Assembly: GCA_963740605.1 (NCBI GenBank)
Contig: CAVUFC010000009.1
Coordinates: forward strand, 1-64,000
DNA: 64,000 nucleotides
Source: DASSUW01 sp963740605
Lineage (GTDB): Bacteria; Actinomycetota; Thermoleophilia; Solirubrobacterales; Solirubrobacteraceae
Direction of reading: 5' to 3'
Made by a program: the position numbers and the translations under genes. Each line of letters begins with the position of its first letter. The first letter of the stretch is position 1. Under the pieces are notes generated by a model. The model worked only from the letters and a program-made list of their open reading frames with translations, was not told the DNA's origin and made no database searches. Positions 8,752 to 18,124 of the stretch are shown piece after piece.

Positions 8752-9456
8752 ATGAGGGCCGTGGTGCTCGCCGGTGGATTCGGAATGCGGCTCCGGCCGT
8801 ACACCACGATTCTGCCCAAGCCGCTCCTGCCGATCGGCGACCGGCCGATCCTCGAGATCATTCTCCGCCAGCTCGCCGCCGCCGGCTTCCAGAAGGTGGA
8901 TCTCTGCGTCGGTCACCTCGGCGAGCTCATCCGGGTGTACTTCAACGAGGGCACGGTGCTGCCCGAGCACATGAACCTGGAATGGCACTGGGAGCCCGAG
9001 GAGCCGTTGGGCACCGCCGGCGCGTTGCGGGCGGTGCCGCGCTTGGAAGGCACGTTCCTGGCGATGAACGGCGACATCCTCACGACGCTGGACTATCGCG
9101 CGCTGATGGAGCATCACCACAGCGCGGGCACCGTGCTCACGATCGCGGCCCAAGGCAAGCGGGTGGACATCGATCTCGGCGTGCTGGACATCGCCGACGG
9201 CCGCGTTGCCGGCTTCCACGAGAAGCCGACGCTCAATTACAACGTCAGCATGGGCATCTACGCGTACGAGTCGCGCGTTCTCGACTATCTCCCGGACGGT
9301 GCGTGCCAATTCCCCGAGCTCGTCCAGCGTCTGCTCGACGCCGGCGAGGCGATCTCGGTCTACCGCTCCGATGACGACTGGTTCGACATCGGGACCATCG
9401 GCGAGTACGAGCGCGCGGTCGCCGAGGTCGAGCGCCGCGGCGGTTGGGCGACGTGA
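8752..9456 (+). CDS. NDP-sugar pyrophosphorylase (nucleotidyltransferase)
   Basis: 234 residues. The N-terminal LAGGFGMRLRPYT at 6-18 is the nucleotide-binding signature and PKPLLPIGDRPILE follows; GDI near 103 supplies the metal-binding Asp. It joins a sugar-1-phosphate with an NTP to give an NDP-sugar. The short length and loop sequence fit guanylyl-/cytidylyl-transferases such as HddC- or PtmE-type enzymes rather than long RmlA. It could feed the LegB/aminotransferase branch or the CDP-glucose branch; I cannot separate these. The stop at 9454-9456 is followed directly by the duplicated rfbG fragment. Confidence 0.8.
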   Translation: MRAVVLAGGFGMRLRPYTTILPKPLLPIGDRPILEIILRQLAAAGFQKVDLCVGHLGELIRVYFNEGTVLPEHMNLEWHWEPEEPLGTAGALRAVPRLEGTFLAMNGDILTTLDYRALMEHHHSAGTVLTIAAQGKRVDIDLGVLDIADGRVAGFHEKPTLNYNVSMGIYAYESRVLDYLPDGACQFPELVQRLLDAGEAISVYRSDDDWFDIGTIGEYERAVAEVERRGGWAT

Positions 9457-9460
9457 GGCG

Positions 9461-9550
9461 GCTCGACGCTACCGTCTTCTGGCACGAAAGCGTCCGCGAC
9501 GGGCCAGACCCGCGGACCGTGACCTTCACGCAGATCGAGGAATTGTCTTG
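9461..9550 (+). repeat. Duplicated rfbG 3' fragment carrying an SD and TTG start
   Basis: Copy of 6511-6600 with five substitutions. It keeps the old reading frame open to its TGA (9549-9551), with Ser-to-Phe, Asp-to-Glu, Ala-to-Pro and Arg-to-Thr changes plus one silent change. It also keeps GAGGA (9537-9541) and the TTG at 9548 that now starts the following dehydrogenase gene. It has no upstream start of its own, so as a gene it is a relic; as a translation start region it appears to be in use. Confidence 0.85.
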
Positions 9551-10780
9551 AGCATCGGGATCGTCGGACTCGGCTACGTGGGCCTCCCACTGGCCGTTTC
9601 CTTCGCAGAAGCAGGCGAGCAGGTGATCGGCGTGGACGTCGACCACGGACGCGTGGCCGAGCTGTCCGCCGGCCACTCGCCGATCGAGGACATCCCGGAC
9701 GAGCGGCTCCAGGCCGTGCTGGGCTCGATCCAGTTCACGACCCGCACGGTGGAGCTGCACGAGGCGGAGGCGATCCTCGTCTGCGTCCCGACGCCATTGA
9801 CGCGCAACCGCGAGCCAGACCTCGGTCCGCTGCAGTCGGCCGCGCAGGCGCTCGCCGGGGTCGTGCGGCGTGACCAGCTGATCGTGCTCGAGTCGACGAC
9901 GTTCCCGGGCACCACGCGCGGGCACATGGTCCCGATGCTCGAGGAGTCCGGCCTGCGCGCGGGCGAGGACTTCGCGCTCGCGTTCTCCCCCGAGCGCGTC
10001 GATCCGGGGCGGACCGACTACACGCTGCGCACGACGCCGAAGGTGGTCGGCGGGCTCACACCGGCGTGCACCGAGCGCGCGGTCGAGGTGTACGGGCGCG
10101 TCTGCGACCACGTCGTGAAGGTGTCCACGCCCGAGGTGGCCGAGCTCTCGAAGCTGCTGGAGAACATCTTCCGCTCGGTCAACATCGCGCTGGTCAACGA
10201 GCTCGCGATCCTCGCCGACCGGATGGACATCGACATCTGGGAGGTCATCGACGCGGCGGCGACCAAGCCGTACGGCTTCACGCGCTTCGATCCCGGCCCC
10301 GGCATGGGCGGCCATTGCCTCCCCGTCGACCCGTTCTACCTGGCGTGGAAGGCCCGGGAGTACGACCTCTCGACCGAGTTCATCGAGCTCGCCGGCAAGG
10401 TCAACCAGTACATGCCGTACTTCTGCATGGACAAGATCGAGCGGGCATTGAACGACGCGCACAAGCCGGTGCGCGACTCGCGCGTGCTGCTGCTGGGCGT
10501 GTCCTACAAGGCCGGCGTCGGCGACATCCGCGAGTCACCGGCGCTGAAGATCATCCAGCTGCTGCGCAAGAGCGGCGCCGAGGTCCGCTACCACGACCCG
10601 CACGTGCCCGAGCTGGTCGAGCACGACCTGCGGAGCGTGCCGCTGGACGACCTCGACGTCGATCTCGTCGTGATCGTGACCGCGCATCCGAGCGTGGATC
10701 ACGAAGCGGTCGTGGAGCGGGCGCCTGCCGTGCTCGATCTCCGGGGCACGACGCGGCACTTGGGCGCGACGCAGCTCTGA
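9548..10780 (+). CDS. UDP-N-acetyl-hexosamine 6-dehydrogenase (second nucleotide-sugar dehydrogenase)
   Basis: 410 residues from a TTG preceded by GAGGA six bases upstream. The start is set by SIGIVGLGYVGLPLAV, the Rossmann motif, and by the duplicated rfbG end that supplies the ribosome site. The catalytic Cys257 lies in GGHCLPVDP, and TPEVAELSKLLENIFR matches the WbpA/WecC branch that oxidises UDP-GlcNAc or UDP-ManNAc to the uronate. With the Gfo/Idh enzyme (WbpB-like) and a DegT aminotransferase (WbpE-like) nearby, a 2,3-diamino-uronic acid route is possible though unproven. It ends at a convergent junction marked by a structured element. Confidence 0.85.
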   Translation: MSIGIVGLGYVGLPLAVSFAEAGEQVIGVDVDHGRVAELSAGHSPIEDIPDERLQAVLGSIQFTTRTVELHEAEAILVCVPTPLTRNREPDLGPLQSAAQALAGVVRRDQLIVLESTTFPGTTRGHMVPMLEESGLRAGEDFALAFSPERVDPGRTDYTLRTTPKVVGGLTPACTERAVEVYGRVCDHVVKVSTPEVAELSKLLENIFRSVNIALVNELAILADRMDIDIWEVIDAAATKPYGFTRFDPGPGMGGHCLPVDPFYLAWKAREYDLSTEFIELAGKVNQYMPYFCMDKIERALNDAHKPVRDSRVLLLGVSYKAGVGDIRESPALKIIQLLRKSGAEVRYHDPHVPELVEHDLRSVPLDDLDVDLVVIVTAHPSVDHEAVVERAPAVLDLRGTTRHLGATQL

Positions 10781-10802
10781 GCGCGGGTCCGGGCCCCAGC
10801 CA

Positions 10803-10886
10803 ACTGCGGCTGGGTAGGGCGGCGAGAGGTGGACCGTTTCGGCGGTCCCTGGCGCTTTAAGCACCGTATGGGTGCACAAAGCGCCA
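10803..10886. repeat. Structured intergenic element, copy A (possible bidirectional terminator)
   Basis: It lies between convergent gene ends (10780 and 10919). It begins ACTGCGGCTGGGT (10803-10815), then a hairpin GGACCG/CGGTCC (10831-10848), then a long hairpin. The outer stem of the long hairpin is TGGCGCTTT/AAAGCGCCA (10850-10858 with 10878-10886), 9 bp and perfect. The inner stem is GCACC/GGTGC (10861-10865 with 10871-10875). A second copy lies at 23359-23442 in the same kind of place, with paired changes in the inner stem. Confidence 0.7.
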
Positions 10887-10918
10887 GCGCCCCCGCGCGG
10901 CGGCCGATCCCGCCTCCC

Positions 10919-12022
10919 TCAATGCCCGGTGTAAACGCTGCGCAGCGCCGCGGCCACCACGGAGGGCGCGAAACGCTCGCGCGCCGTGGCGAGAGATCGT
11001 TCGCCCGCATCGGCGTCGCCGAACAGGGCGCGGATGCGATCGGCCAATGCGCCGACGTCGCCGGGCGGATAGAGGCCTTCCGACGGGACGACCTCGGCGA
11101 GACCTCCCGCGTGTGCGGCGACGACGGGCAACCCCGCCGCCATCGCCTCCAGGGCGGCCAGCGGCAGGATCTCCGCGTACCGCGACGGCACCACGGCGAC
11201 GGCGGCGTCGCGGCGGAGGGCGGTGAGCTCGTCCGCGGAGACGCGGCCGGTGAAGCGCACCTCGCCGCCGAGCCCGCGGAGCTCGTCGAGCTGCGGGCCG
11301 TCACCCGCGATCACGAGCGGCACGCCGGCGGTCCGGCACGCCTCGATCGCGTCGGCGAACCCCTTCTCGGGCGAGAGCCGGCCCGCGGCGAGGGCGTACC
11401 GCCCGGAAGCGGCGCGCGACTCGGACGCGAAGGACCGCTGCACCGACGGGATCACCACCGCGCGGTCGCCCACGGGCGCGCCGAGCTCGCGCAGCCGCCC
11501 CAGCGCGAACGCGCTCGGCACGATGAACGCGTCGACGCTCCGCACCAGCCGCCGTTGCCAGAGCGATAGCGCGGCCCCGTAGACCACGCCCTCGGCGAGC
11601 GACCCCCGGCACCGCAGCGCCACGCCGGGGAGCGTGTTCCGGCCGTGGCAGCGCGTGCAGTCGGCCCCGCGGGTGAAGCAGGTCCCGACCGCGCACACGA
11701 GCCGGTAGTTGTGCAGGTGCAGCACGACCCGCGCCCCGGCCTCGCGCGCCGCCTCCAGCGCCCGCCAGCCGAACGCCGGATGCACGTTGTGCGCGTGCAC
11801 GACGCGGGCGCCCTCGCGCCGCACCGCGGCGGTCACCGAGTCCGGCTGCAGGCCGCCGCCGAGCAGGCCGAGCGCGGCGCGCGACGAGCGCAGGTGCCCG
11901 GAGTCGCGCTCGAGCACGGAGGCCTCCTCGCCCAGCTCGGTCCGGATCAGCCACGCGAGGTCCTCGACCGCGCGCTCCTCGCCGCCGGGCACGCGGTAGC
12001 GGTTGTGCAGGAGGAGGATCAG
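10919..12022 (-). CDS. GT4 family glycosyltransferase
   Basis: About 367 residues if translation begins at a CTG (12020-12022) that overlaps the upstream TGA as CTGA; a GTG at 11992 is the next choice. I favour the longer form because the extra residues (LILLLHNRYRVPGGEE) are the conserved first strand and acceptor loop of this GT4 group. The donor domain shows AGRLSPEKGF near two-thirds and EILPLAALEAMAAGLPVV with the conserved Glu. A Cys-rich loop (CFTRGADCTRCHG) in the N-domain occurs in some family members. It probably adds a hexose to a lipid-linked glycan at the cytoplasmic membrane. It is coupled with the GT2 gene upstream. Confidence 0.8.
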   Translation of the reverse strand: MILLLHNRYRVPGGEERAVEDLAWLIRTELGEEASVLERDSGHLRSSRAALGLLGGGLQPDSVTAAVRREGARVVHAHNVHPAFGWRALEAAREAGARVVLHLHNYRLVCAVGTCFTRGADCTRCHGRNTLPGVALRCRGSLAEGVVYGAALSLWQRRLVRSVDAFIVPSAFALGRLRELGAPVGDRAVVIPSVQRSFASESRAASGRYALAAGRLSPEKGFADAIEACRTAGVPLVIAGDGPQLDELRGLGGEVRFTGRVSADELTALRRDAAVAVVPSRYAEILPLAALEAMAAGLPVVAAHAGGLAEVVPSEGLYPPGDVGALADRIRALFGDADAGERSLATARERFAPSVVAAALRSVYTGH

Positions 12023-12816
12023 CGGCCCAGCAGGCGGTCGAGCCGCCCTCCCCAGACCACGGCCGCGTGGAACATCGGCGGCATCAGCCGTCGCTGCCAG
12101 CGGGAGCGGACGTGTTTGTCGGTGAACCGCGACATCGAGGACGCCATGTGCTCGTCGCGCGACGCGACGACGCCACCCTCGTGCCGCACGCGCACCGTCG
12201 GCAGGTAGAGCACGCGGCCGCCCTGGCCGCGGATCCGCCGCAGCAGGTCCTCCTCCTCCTTGAACAGGAAGAACTCGGGATCGAAGCCGCCCGCTGCGTC
12301 GAACGCGGCGCGATCGAGCAGGCAGGCCGCGCCGGACACCCAGGCGACGTCAGTGGGCGTGTCGCGGCGGCGGTAGAAGCTGTCGCCGGCCGCCTCGGCG
12401 AGCCGGCCGCGTAGGCCGTGCAGCTCGCCGTGGTCGCGCGGGTCGACCGCCCCGCTCGCCGATACGAGCTGCGGCCCGACTGCCGCCACGTCGCCGCCGA
12501 GCGCTTCGAGCAGCCGCTCGACCGTGCGCGGCTCGACGATCTCCGTGTCCGGGTTCAAGAACAAGATCGCGGGCGCGTCGTGCAACCCGGCAAGCCGGTT
12601 GTGGCCCGCGCCGAAGCCGAGGTTGCGCTCGGCGGTCTCGAACACGACGTCCGGATACGCCGCGGCCAGGGGCGCGAGATCGTCCCCCGACGCGTTGTCG
12701 AGCACGAGCACGCGATGGTCGATCTCGGCGAGATCGGAAAGGAGGGTCGGCAAGCACGCCTCGAGGTGCGGGCGCGTGCGGTAGTTGACGACCTGGACCG
12801 CGACGTCGAGCGGCAC
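12019..12816 (-). CDS. GT2 family glycosyltransferase (rhamnosyltransferase-like)
   Basis: 265 residues from the GTG at 12814-12816. The GT-A fold is shown by VAVQVVNYRTRPHLEACL at the start, VLVLDNASGDD near 40, FLNPDTEI (the DxD-type metal site) near 95 and the C-terminal GGFDPEFFLFKEEEDLLRR loop. This group adds rhamnose or related deoxy-sugars to polysaccharide chains. TATGAT lies exactly six bases before the GTG, so the mRNA is probably leaderless. The divergent GT4 gene starts only 22 bases away. Its stop overlaps the start of the next GT gene. Confidence 0.85.
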   Translation of the reverse strand: MPLDVAVQVVNYRTRPHLEACLPTLLSDLAEIDHRVLVLDNASGDDLAPLAAAYPDVVFETAERNLGFGAGHNRLAGLHDAPAILFLNPDTEIVEPRTVERLLEALGGDVAAVGPQLVSASGAVDPRDHGELHGLRGRLAEAAGDSFYRRRDTPTDVAWVSGAACLLDRAAFDAAGGFDPEFFLFKEEEDLLRRIRGQGGRVLYLPTVRVRHEGGVVASRDEHMASSMSRFTDKHVRSRWQRRLMPPMFHAAVVWGGRLDRLLGR

Positions 12817-12822
12817 GCCGCC

Positions 12823-12832
12823 ATCATAGGTT
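12823..12832. promoter_or_regulatory. Back-to-back promoters sharing one TA
   Basis: The minus-strand TATGAT (12823-12828) is 6 nt from the GTG at 12816. The plus-strand TAGGTT (12827-12832) is 6 nt from the GTG at 12839. The two -10-like hexamers overlap by the TA at 12827-12828, so both genes appear to be leaderless and fired from one symmetric site. Confidence 0.5.
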
Positions 12833-12838
12833 CGACTC

Positions 12839-13912
12839 GTGCCTCGGCCCGTCCTGTTCGTCACGAACCACGCCCCGCCGTTCCGAGTGGGCGCGTTCGC
12901 CGCGCTGCATGAGCGCGAGGACGTCGTGTTCGCGCTGATCGGCGGCGACGTCCGCCATGGCGGCGGTGCCGGCGACACCGACCTGCCGTTCCCGGTCATC
13001 AGGCCAACCCAGCGCGGCGTGCTGCGCCTCGCCGCCTCCGGACGCTTCCGCGCGGTCGTCGCGGGGCTGTCGGGACGGGTCGCGCTGCCCGCCGCCTACC
13101 TCGGCGCCCGCCGCGCGAAGGTGCCGTTCGTCCTCTGGGCCACGATCTGGGAGCACCCCCGCACCCCGGCGCACGCGCTCTCCTACCTGCCGCTGCGCCA
13201 GATCTACCGAACCTCCGACGCGATCGTCACATACGGCCCGCACGTGAGCGCCTACGTCCGCACCAAGGCCCCTCGCGGACCGGTCTTCGAGGCGCCCCAG
13301 AGCGTCGACAACGTGTTCTGGTCCGGACCATCCGAGCCGATTCGACATGCCGATTTCCAGGCGATGTTTGTCGGCCGATTGGCGCGGGAAAAGGGGGTGG
13401 CGGTGCTCCTTCGGGCCTGGCGTTCTTCAGGCCTGTCAGTGCCATTAGCCGCGCTGGTTCTGGTCGGCGGCGGCCCGATCCGAGCCCGGGCCGCCGCCAC
13501 CAGCGCGGCCATGCTCGCGGGCGAGGCCGATCCGGCGACGGTGCGCAACTTCTACGCGGGGTCCGACGTTGTCGTCATACCGTCCATCCCCACGCGTGAC
13601 TTCCGCGAGCCGTGGGGGCTGGTCGCCAACGAAGCCTTCAACCAGGGAGTCCCAGTGATCGCGACCGACGCGGTCGGCGCCGCCGCCGGCGGCCTGATCG
13701 AGCACGAGCGCACCGGCCTGATCGTCCCCGCCGGGGACGCGGACGCCCTCGCCCGCGCGCTGCTCCGCCTGCACGAGGACCCCGCGCTGCGGGCCCGTCT
13801 GGGCGCCGCCGGGCGCGAAGCGGTGCAGGCTTACGACCACGCCGCGTGGGCCGGCGGAATGAGCCGCGCACTCGCCGCCGCAGGCGCCGGACGGCCAAAG
13901 GACGGCTGCTAG
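12839..13912 (+). CDS. GT4 family glycosyltransferase
   Basis: 357 residues, GTG start. The N-domain begins VLFVTNHAPPFRVGAF; the donor domain has FVGRLAREKGV near 180 and SIPTRDFREPWGLVANEAFNQGVPVIA near 250, where the Glu of the E-x7-E motif binds the nucleotide sugar. It is a retaining transferase acting on lipid-linked or surface glycans; the sugar is unknown. The stretch around 13320-13450 has somewhat lower GC than its surroundings, with no other sign of transfer. It is followed after one base by the exported Gly-rich protein gene. Confidence 0.85.
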   Translation: MPRPVLFVTNHAPPFRVGAFAALHEREDVVFALIGGDVRHGGGAGDTDLPFPVIRPTQRGVLRLAASGRFRAVVAGLSGRVALPAAYLGARRAKVPFVLWATIWEHPRTPAHALSYLPLRQIYRTSDAIVTYGPHVSAYVRTKAPRGPVFEAPQSVDNVFWSGPSEPIRHADFQAMFVGRLAREKGVAVLLRAWRSSGLSVPLAALVLVGGGPIRARAAATSAAMLAGEADPATVRNFYAGSDVVVIPSIPTRDFREPWGLVANEAFNQGVPVIATDAVGAAAGGLIEHERTGLIVPAGDADALARALLRLHEDPALRARLGAAGREAVQAYDHAAWAGGMSRALAAAGAGRPKDGC

Positions 13913-13913
13913 C

Positions 13914-14507
13914 GTGGCCTTTTCGATGCTGCGCACCGCCCTCGTCGCGTGCCTGCTGGCCGTCCTCGTGGGCGCGCCCGCGGCGCTCGCCGACAGCACA
14001 CGCACGAAGATCCTCCAGGAGTGTCAGGACGGTCGCCTGACCGGCGATTACACCTCGCGCCAGATCCGCGACGCCCTGAACAACATCCCGGACGACATCG
14101 ATCAGTACTCCGACTGCCGGGACGTGCTGCGCAACGTGCTGCTCAACCAGGCCGGCAACAGCGGCAACAACGGCGGTGGCGGTGGCACCGGCGGCGGTGG
14201 CGGTGGCACCGGCAGCGGTGGCACCGGCGGCAACACCGGCGGCGGAGAGCCGCTCACGCCATCCACCGATGCAGACCGCAAGGCGCTCGACGCGGCGGTC
14301 ACGGGCGGCGGCCAGCCGCTGCAGATCGCCGGGCGCAACGTGACGCCCGGGGAGGCCGAAGTCCGCAACTCCCTGCCGACGACGCTGATCGTCGTCCTCG
14401 CCCTGCTCGCCGCGGCCGCGGCCGGTGCGATCGCCCCGTTCGTGCGGCGCCACGCCCGGCACCCGCTCACCGCTGTCCGACGTGTCCTCCCTGGCCGACC
14501 CGGTTAG
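13914..14507 (+). CDS. Exported Gly-rich membrane-anchored protein
   Basis: 197 residues, GTG start. Residues about 1-27 form a Sec signal peptide with an AxA site (AALADS). The mature N-part has two Cys and the phrase ILQECQDGRLTGDYTSRQIRDALNNIPDDIDQ; similar short modules occur in actinobacterial exported proteins. A low-complexity Gly/Thr/Ser/Asn tract follows (14162-14250), then a charged linker and a transmembrane helix (TTLIVVLALLAAAAAGAIA) with a basic cytoplasmic tail. The topology suggests an extracellular domain tethered by a flexible linker. No function is recognised; its place before the O-antigen-ligase-like gene suggests a role in surface glycan assembly. Confidence 0.7.
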   Translation: MAFSMLRTALVACLLAVLVGAPAALADSTRTKILQECQDGRLTGDYTSRQIRDALNNIPDDIDQYSDCRDVLRNVLLNQAGNSGNNGGGGGTGGGGGGTGSGGTGGNTGGGEPLTPSTDADRKALDAAVTGGGQPLQIAGRNVTPGEAEVRNSLPTTLIVVLALLAAAAAGAIAPFVRRHARHPLTAVRRVLPGRPG

Positions 14508-16591
14508 CCCCGGCCGCTCACGGCGGCGCACGGTCACGATCCCGGTCCCGGACGTCTCGGGGAGCGGGACGCTCGCGTGCGGCGTCGCGATCGGCATCGC
14601 GTTCGCGTCGTTCGCCGCCGCCGGCGGCCTGCGCCTCGAGCGGACCACCAACGTCCTGATCGCGATGATGCTGGCCGGCGCCGCCGCCGTCGCGGCCGCG
14701 CTGCTGCGGCGCCCGCGCACGGCCGAGTCCCCGATGTACGGCGGCGGCCCGTTGCTGGCGTTCGCCGTCCTCGCCGTGCTCACCGCGCTCTCGGTGCTGT
14801 GGTCGCTCGTCCCGGGCGACTCGTGGATCGAGGCCAACCGCACGCTCGCCTACCTCGCGGTGTTCGCCGGCGGCATCGCGCTGTGCCGGCTGCTGCCCAC
14901 CCGCTGGGCGGGGATGGTGATGGGCGTCGGCGCCGGCTGCCTGCTCGTGTGCGCGTGGGCGCTGCTGACCAAGGTCTTCCCCGCGTCGCTGGCGCCCGAC
15001 GAGACGTACGCCCGGCTCCGCGAGCCGTTCGCCTACTGGAACTCGGTCGGCCTGATGGCGGCGCTCGGCGTCCCCCCGATGCTGTGGCTGGCCGCACGCC
15101 GTTCCGGCCACGCCGCTGCGAATGCGCTCGCGTGGCCCGCGATGGGCGTCCTGTTCGTGTGCCTGATGCTCTCGTACTCGCGCGGCGCGCTTGCCGCGCT
15201 CGTGCTCGGGATCGGCCTGTGGTTCTTGATCGTGCCGCTGCGGCTGCGCGCGATCGCCGTGCTGGCGGCCGGCGTGCTCGGCGCCGCGCCGGTGGTGGCG
15301 TGGGCGTTCGCGCAGGATGGCCTGACGACGGACCACGCGCCGATCGCCGCACGCGTCGACGCCGGCCACGAGTTCGGCGCACTGCTGGTCCTGATGGCCG
15401 CCGTACTGCTCGCCGCCGGGCTCGCGCTGCACTTCGTCGTCGCCCAGCGCCCGCCCACCCCGCGCACGCGCCGGCTCGTCGGCCGCGCGGCGCTCGGCGT
15501 GCTGGTGCTGCTGCCAGTGGTGGCGCTGATCGGGCTCGCGACCGCGGACGGCGGGATCAACGGCCAGGTCTCCAAGGCGTGGCACCAGCTCACCGATCCC
15601 AACGCCAAGACGCCGGCCAACACCCCAGACCGTCTCACCGCGACGTCGTCCGTCAGGGCGCGTTACTGGAAGGAGGCGCTCGACGTGCACGCGACATCGC
15701 CGTGGCTCGGCACCGGCGCCGGCGGCTACGCGACGATCCGCACGCGCTTCCGCACCGACGCGCTCGCCGTCCGGCACGCCCACGGCTACGTCGTGCAGAC
15801 GCTCGCCGACCTCGGCTGGGCCGGGCTCGCCGCGTCGCTGCTCGCCGCGATCGCCTGGCTCGCCGCGGCCGCACGGGCGACCGGCGTCCACCGCCGTGCG
15901 CGCGGCCTGCCATGGGATGCCGAGCGCGTCGGCATGGTCTCGCTCGCGGTCGTCGTGGTGATCTTCGGCATCCACTCCGCGATCGACTGGACGTGGTTCG
16001 TGCCCGCCAACGCCGGTGTGGCGATGCTGTGCGCGGGCTGGGTAGTCGGCCGCGGGCCGCTGCAGGCACGGCTCGCACGCCCCGAAGGTGCCGCCCCGCC
16101 ACCCGCCGCCTGGCCGCACGCGAGCCGGATCTCGCGCGTCGCGAACAGCGTGCCACCGCTGCACGGCCTCGCCGCCGCACTGGTGATCGTGCTCGCGTTC
16201 GCCGCTGCCTGGACCGCGTTCCAGCCGGTGCGGGCCGTGCACGCGAGTGACCGCGCGTTCGACCGGCTCGACCAGGGGCAGCCGATCGCCGCGGCCGAGA
16301 CCGCCACGATCGCCACCGAGCGCAACCCGCTGTCGGCCGAGCCGCTGTTCGAGCTCGCCGCCATCGACCAGGCGCGCGGCGATCTCAAGGGCGCGGAGGC
16401 TGCGCTCGAGAAGGCGGTACGGCTCGAGCCCGCCACCGCCGAGGCGTGGCGGCAGCTCGGCGACCTGCGGCTCAGCGCGCTCAACGACAGCAAGGGCGCG
16501 ATCAGCGCCTACCAGGCGGCCTATTACCTGGACCCGCACAACCCGGCGTCGACGACCGACCTGCTCGCGGCCAGCCGCGCCGCCCAGGGCA

Positions 16592-16617
<26 letters not shown>
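14482..16617 (+). CDS. O-antigen ligase/polymerase-like membrane protein with C-terminal TPR
   Basis: About 711 residues from a GTG at 14482 that overlaps the previous gene by 26 bases; ATG codons lie further in. Some 12 hydrophobic segments are visible. The large extracellular loop and the RARYWKEAL...HATSPWLGTGAGGYAT region match the Wzy_C/WaaL signature, in which an Arg and a His (HAHGYVVQTLADLGWAG) bind the lipid-linked donor. The last 130 residues form TPR-like helices (AVRLEPATAEAWRQLGDLRL). It probably polymerises or transfers polysaccharide repeat units at the outer face of the membrane. It overlaps the convergent methyltransferase gene by 26 bases. Confidence 0.8.
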
Positions 16618-17200
<583 letters not shown>

Positions 17201-17207
17201 CCACCCG

Positions 17208-17217
17208 AGAGTACGCT
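17208..17217. promoter_or_regulatory. Back-to-back promoters sharing one TA
   Basis: The minus-strand TACTCT (17208-17213) lies 7 nt from the methyltransferase GTG. The plus-strand TACGCT (17212-17217) lies 3 nt from the first GTG (17221) and 6 nt from the second (17224). The hexamers share the TA at 17212-17213, the same geometry as at 12823-12832. Confidence 0.5.
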
Positions 17218-17220
17218 GTC

Positions 17221-17949
17221 GTGGTGCGGCTGCGGCTGATCCGTCATGCGACGGTGCTGCTCTCAACGGGCGGGAAGACGATCCTCGTGGATCCGATGCT
17301 CGATCCTGCCGGCGCGCGGCCGCCCGTCGAGAACACGCCGAACCAGCGCAACAACCCGCTGGTCGAGCTGCCCGAGCCGGCCGAGGTCGTGGTCCACGGC
17401 CTCGACGCGATCGTCGTCACCCACCTGCACCAAGACCACTTCGACGCGACCGCGGCGGCACTGCTCCCGAAGGACGTGCCGCTGTTCTGCGCGCCTGACG
17501 ATTCCGACACCCTGCGCGGTCATGGGTTCAGCGACGTCCGCCCGGTCGACGACCGCGTCGACTGGGAAGGGATGGCGATCACGCGGACCGCAGGTGTGCA
17601 CGGGCCGCTCGGCCCGTCGCCGGGGTTCGTCATCGGATCGCTCTACGTCGCCGGGGACACGGTCTGGTGCGACGAGGTGCGCGCCGCGCTCGACGAGCAC
17701 CGGCCCGAGGCTGTGGTCGTGAACGCGAGCGGCGCGCGCTTCCTCGAGGGCGGCCCGTTGGTGATGACCGTCGACGACGTCGTCGCCGTCGCCCGCCATG
17801 CGCCGGGCGCCCACGTCATCGCGGTCCACCTCGAGGCGATCAACCACTGCCTCGAGACGCGCGCCGACCTCCATCAGCGCCTCCACGAAGAAGCCCTCAC
17901 CAGTCAGGTCACCGTTCCGGAGAACGGCGCCGTGGTGCCGCTGCCCTGA
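17221..17949 (+). CDS. Metallo-beta-lactamase-fold hydrolase (UlaG-like)
   Basis: 242 residues. The metal site is visible: VVTHLHQDHFD (H-x-H-x-DH) near 62-72, VAGDTVW near 142 and HLEAINHC near 202. The opening RLRLIRHATVLLSTGGKTILVDPML is typical of the beta-lactamase_2/UlaG-like group of Zn- or Mn-dependent hydrolases, which act on lactones, phosphodiesters or are uncharacterised. Two GTG codons in tandem can start it; the second (17224) fits a leaderless mRNA better. No neighbour points to a substrate. Confidence 0.8.
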   Translation: MVRLRLIRHATVLLSTGGKTILVDPMLDPAGARPPVENTPNQRNNPLVELPEPAEVVVHGLDAIVVTHLHQDHFDATAAALLPKDVPLFCAPDDSDTLRGHGFSDVRPVDDRVDWEGMAITRTAGVHGPLGPSPGFVIGSLYVAGDTVWCDEVRAALDEHRPEAVVVNASGARFLEGGPLVMTVDDVVAVARHAPGAHVIAVHLEAINHCLETRADLHQRLHEEALTSQVTVPENGAVVPLP

Positions 17950-18124
17950 CCGGGCGGCTCGTCCGCGTCGCGAGCGCCCGTGCGCGGGCAACGGCGCTGA
18001 TGCTTACGTAGTCACGCCCGTCGCTTCACGTGGACCGCGCCCAGTCGAGGCGATCCGCCGCAAGGTGCTCACGCAGACCGCCGCGCGCACGCTGAACGGC
18101 GCTGTTGGCAGCGGCGACGCTCAG

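Noticed and set aside
6511..9560. The 90-bp repeat as insertion-sequence ends or attachment sites
   Set aside because: It is coding sequence from rfbG in direct orientation, with no transposase or integrase and no target duplication seen between the copies.
14162..14250. GGC-rich repeats as a CRISPR or tandem-repeat array
   Set aside because: They are codons for the Gly/Thr/Asn linker of the exported protein; units are irregular and in frame.
14518..16539. A 673-codon antisense frame over the O-antigen-ligase gene
   Set aside because: The plus-strand frame has membrane helices and family motifs; the antisense is low-complexity and hydrophilic.
17950..18124. A possible small gene after the metallo-beta-lactamase gene
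   Set aside because: No frame shows a start with coherent protein sense; it is likely debris in front of the hydrolase remnant.
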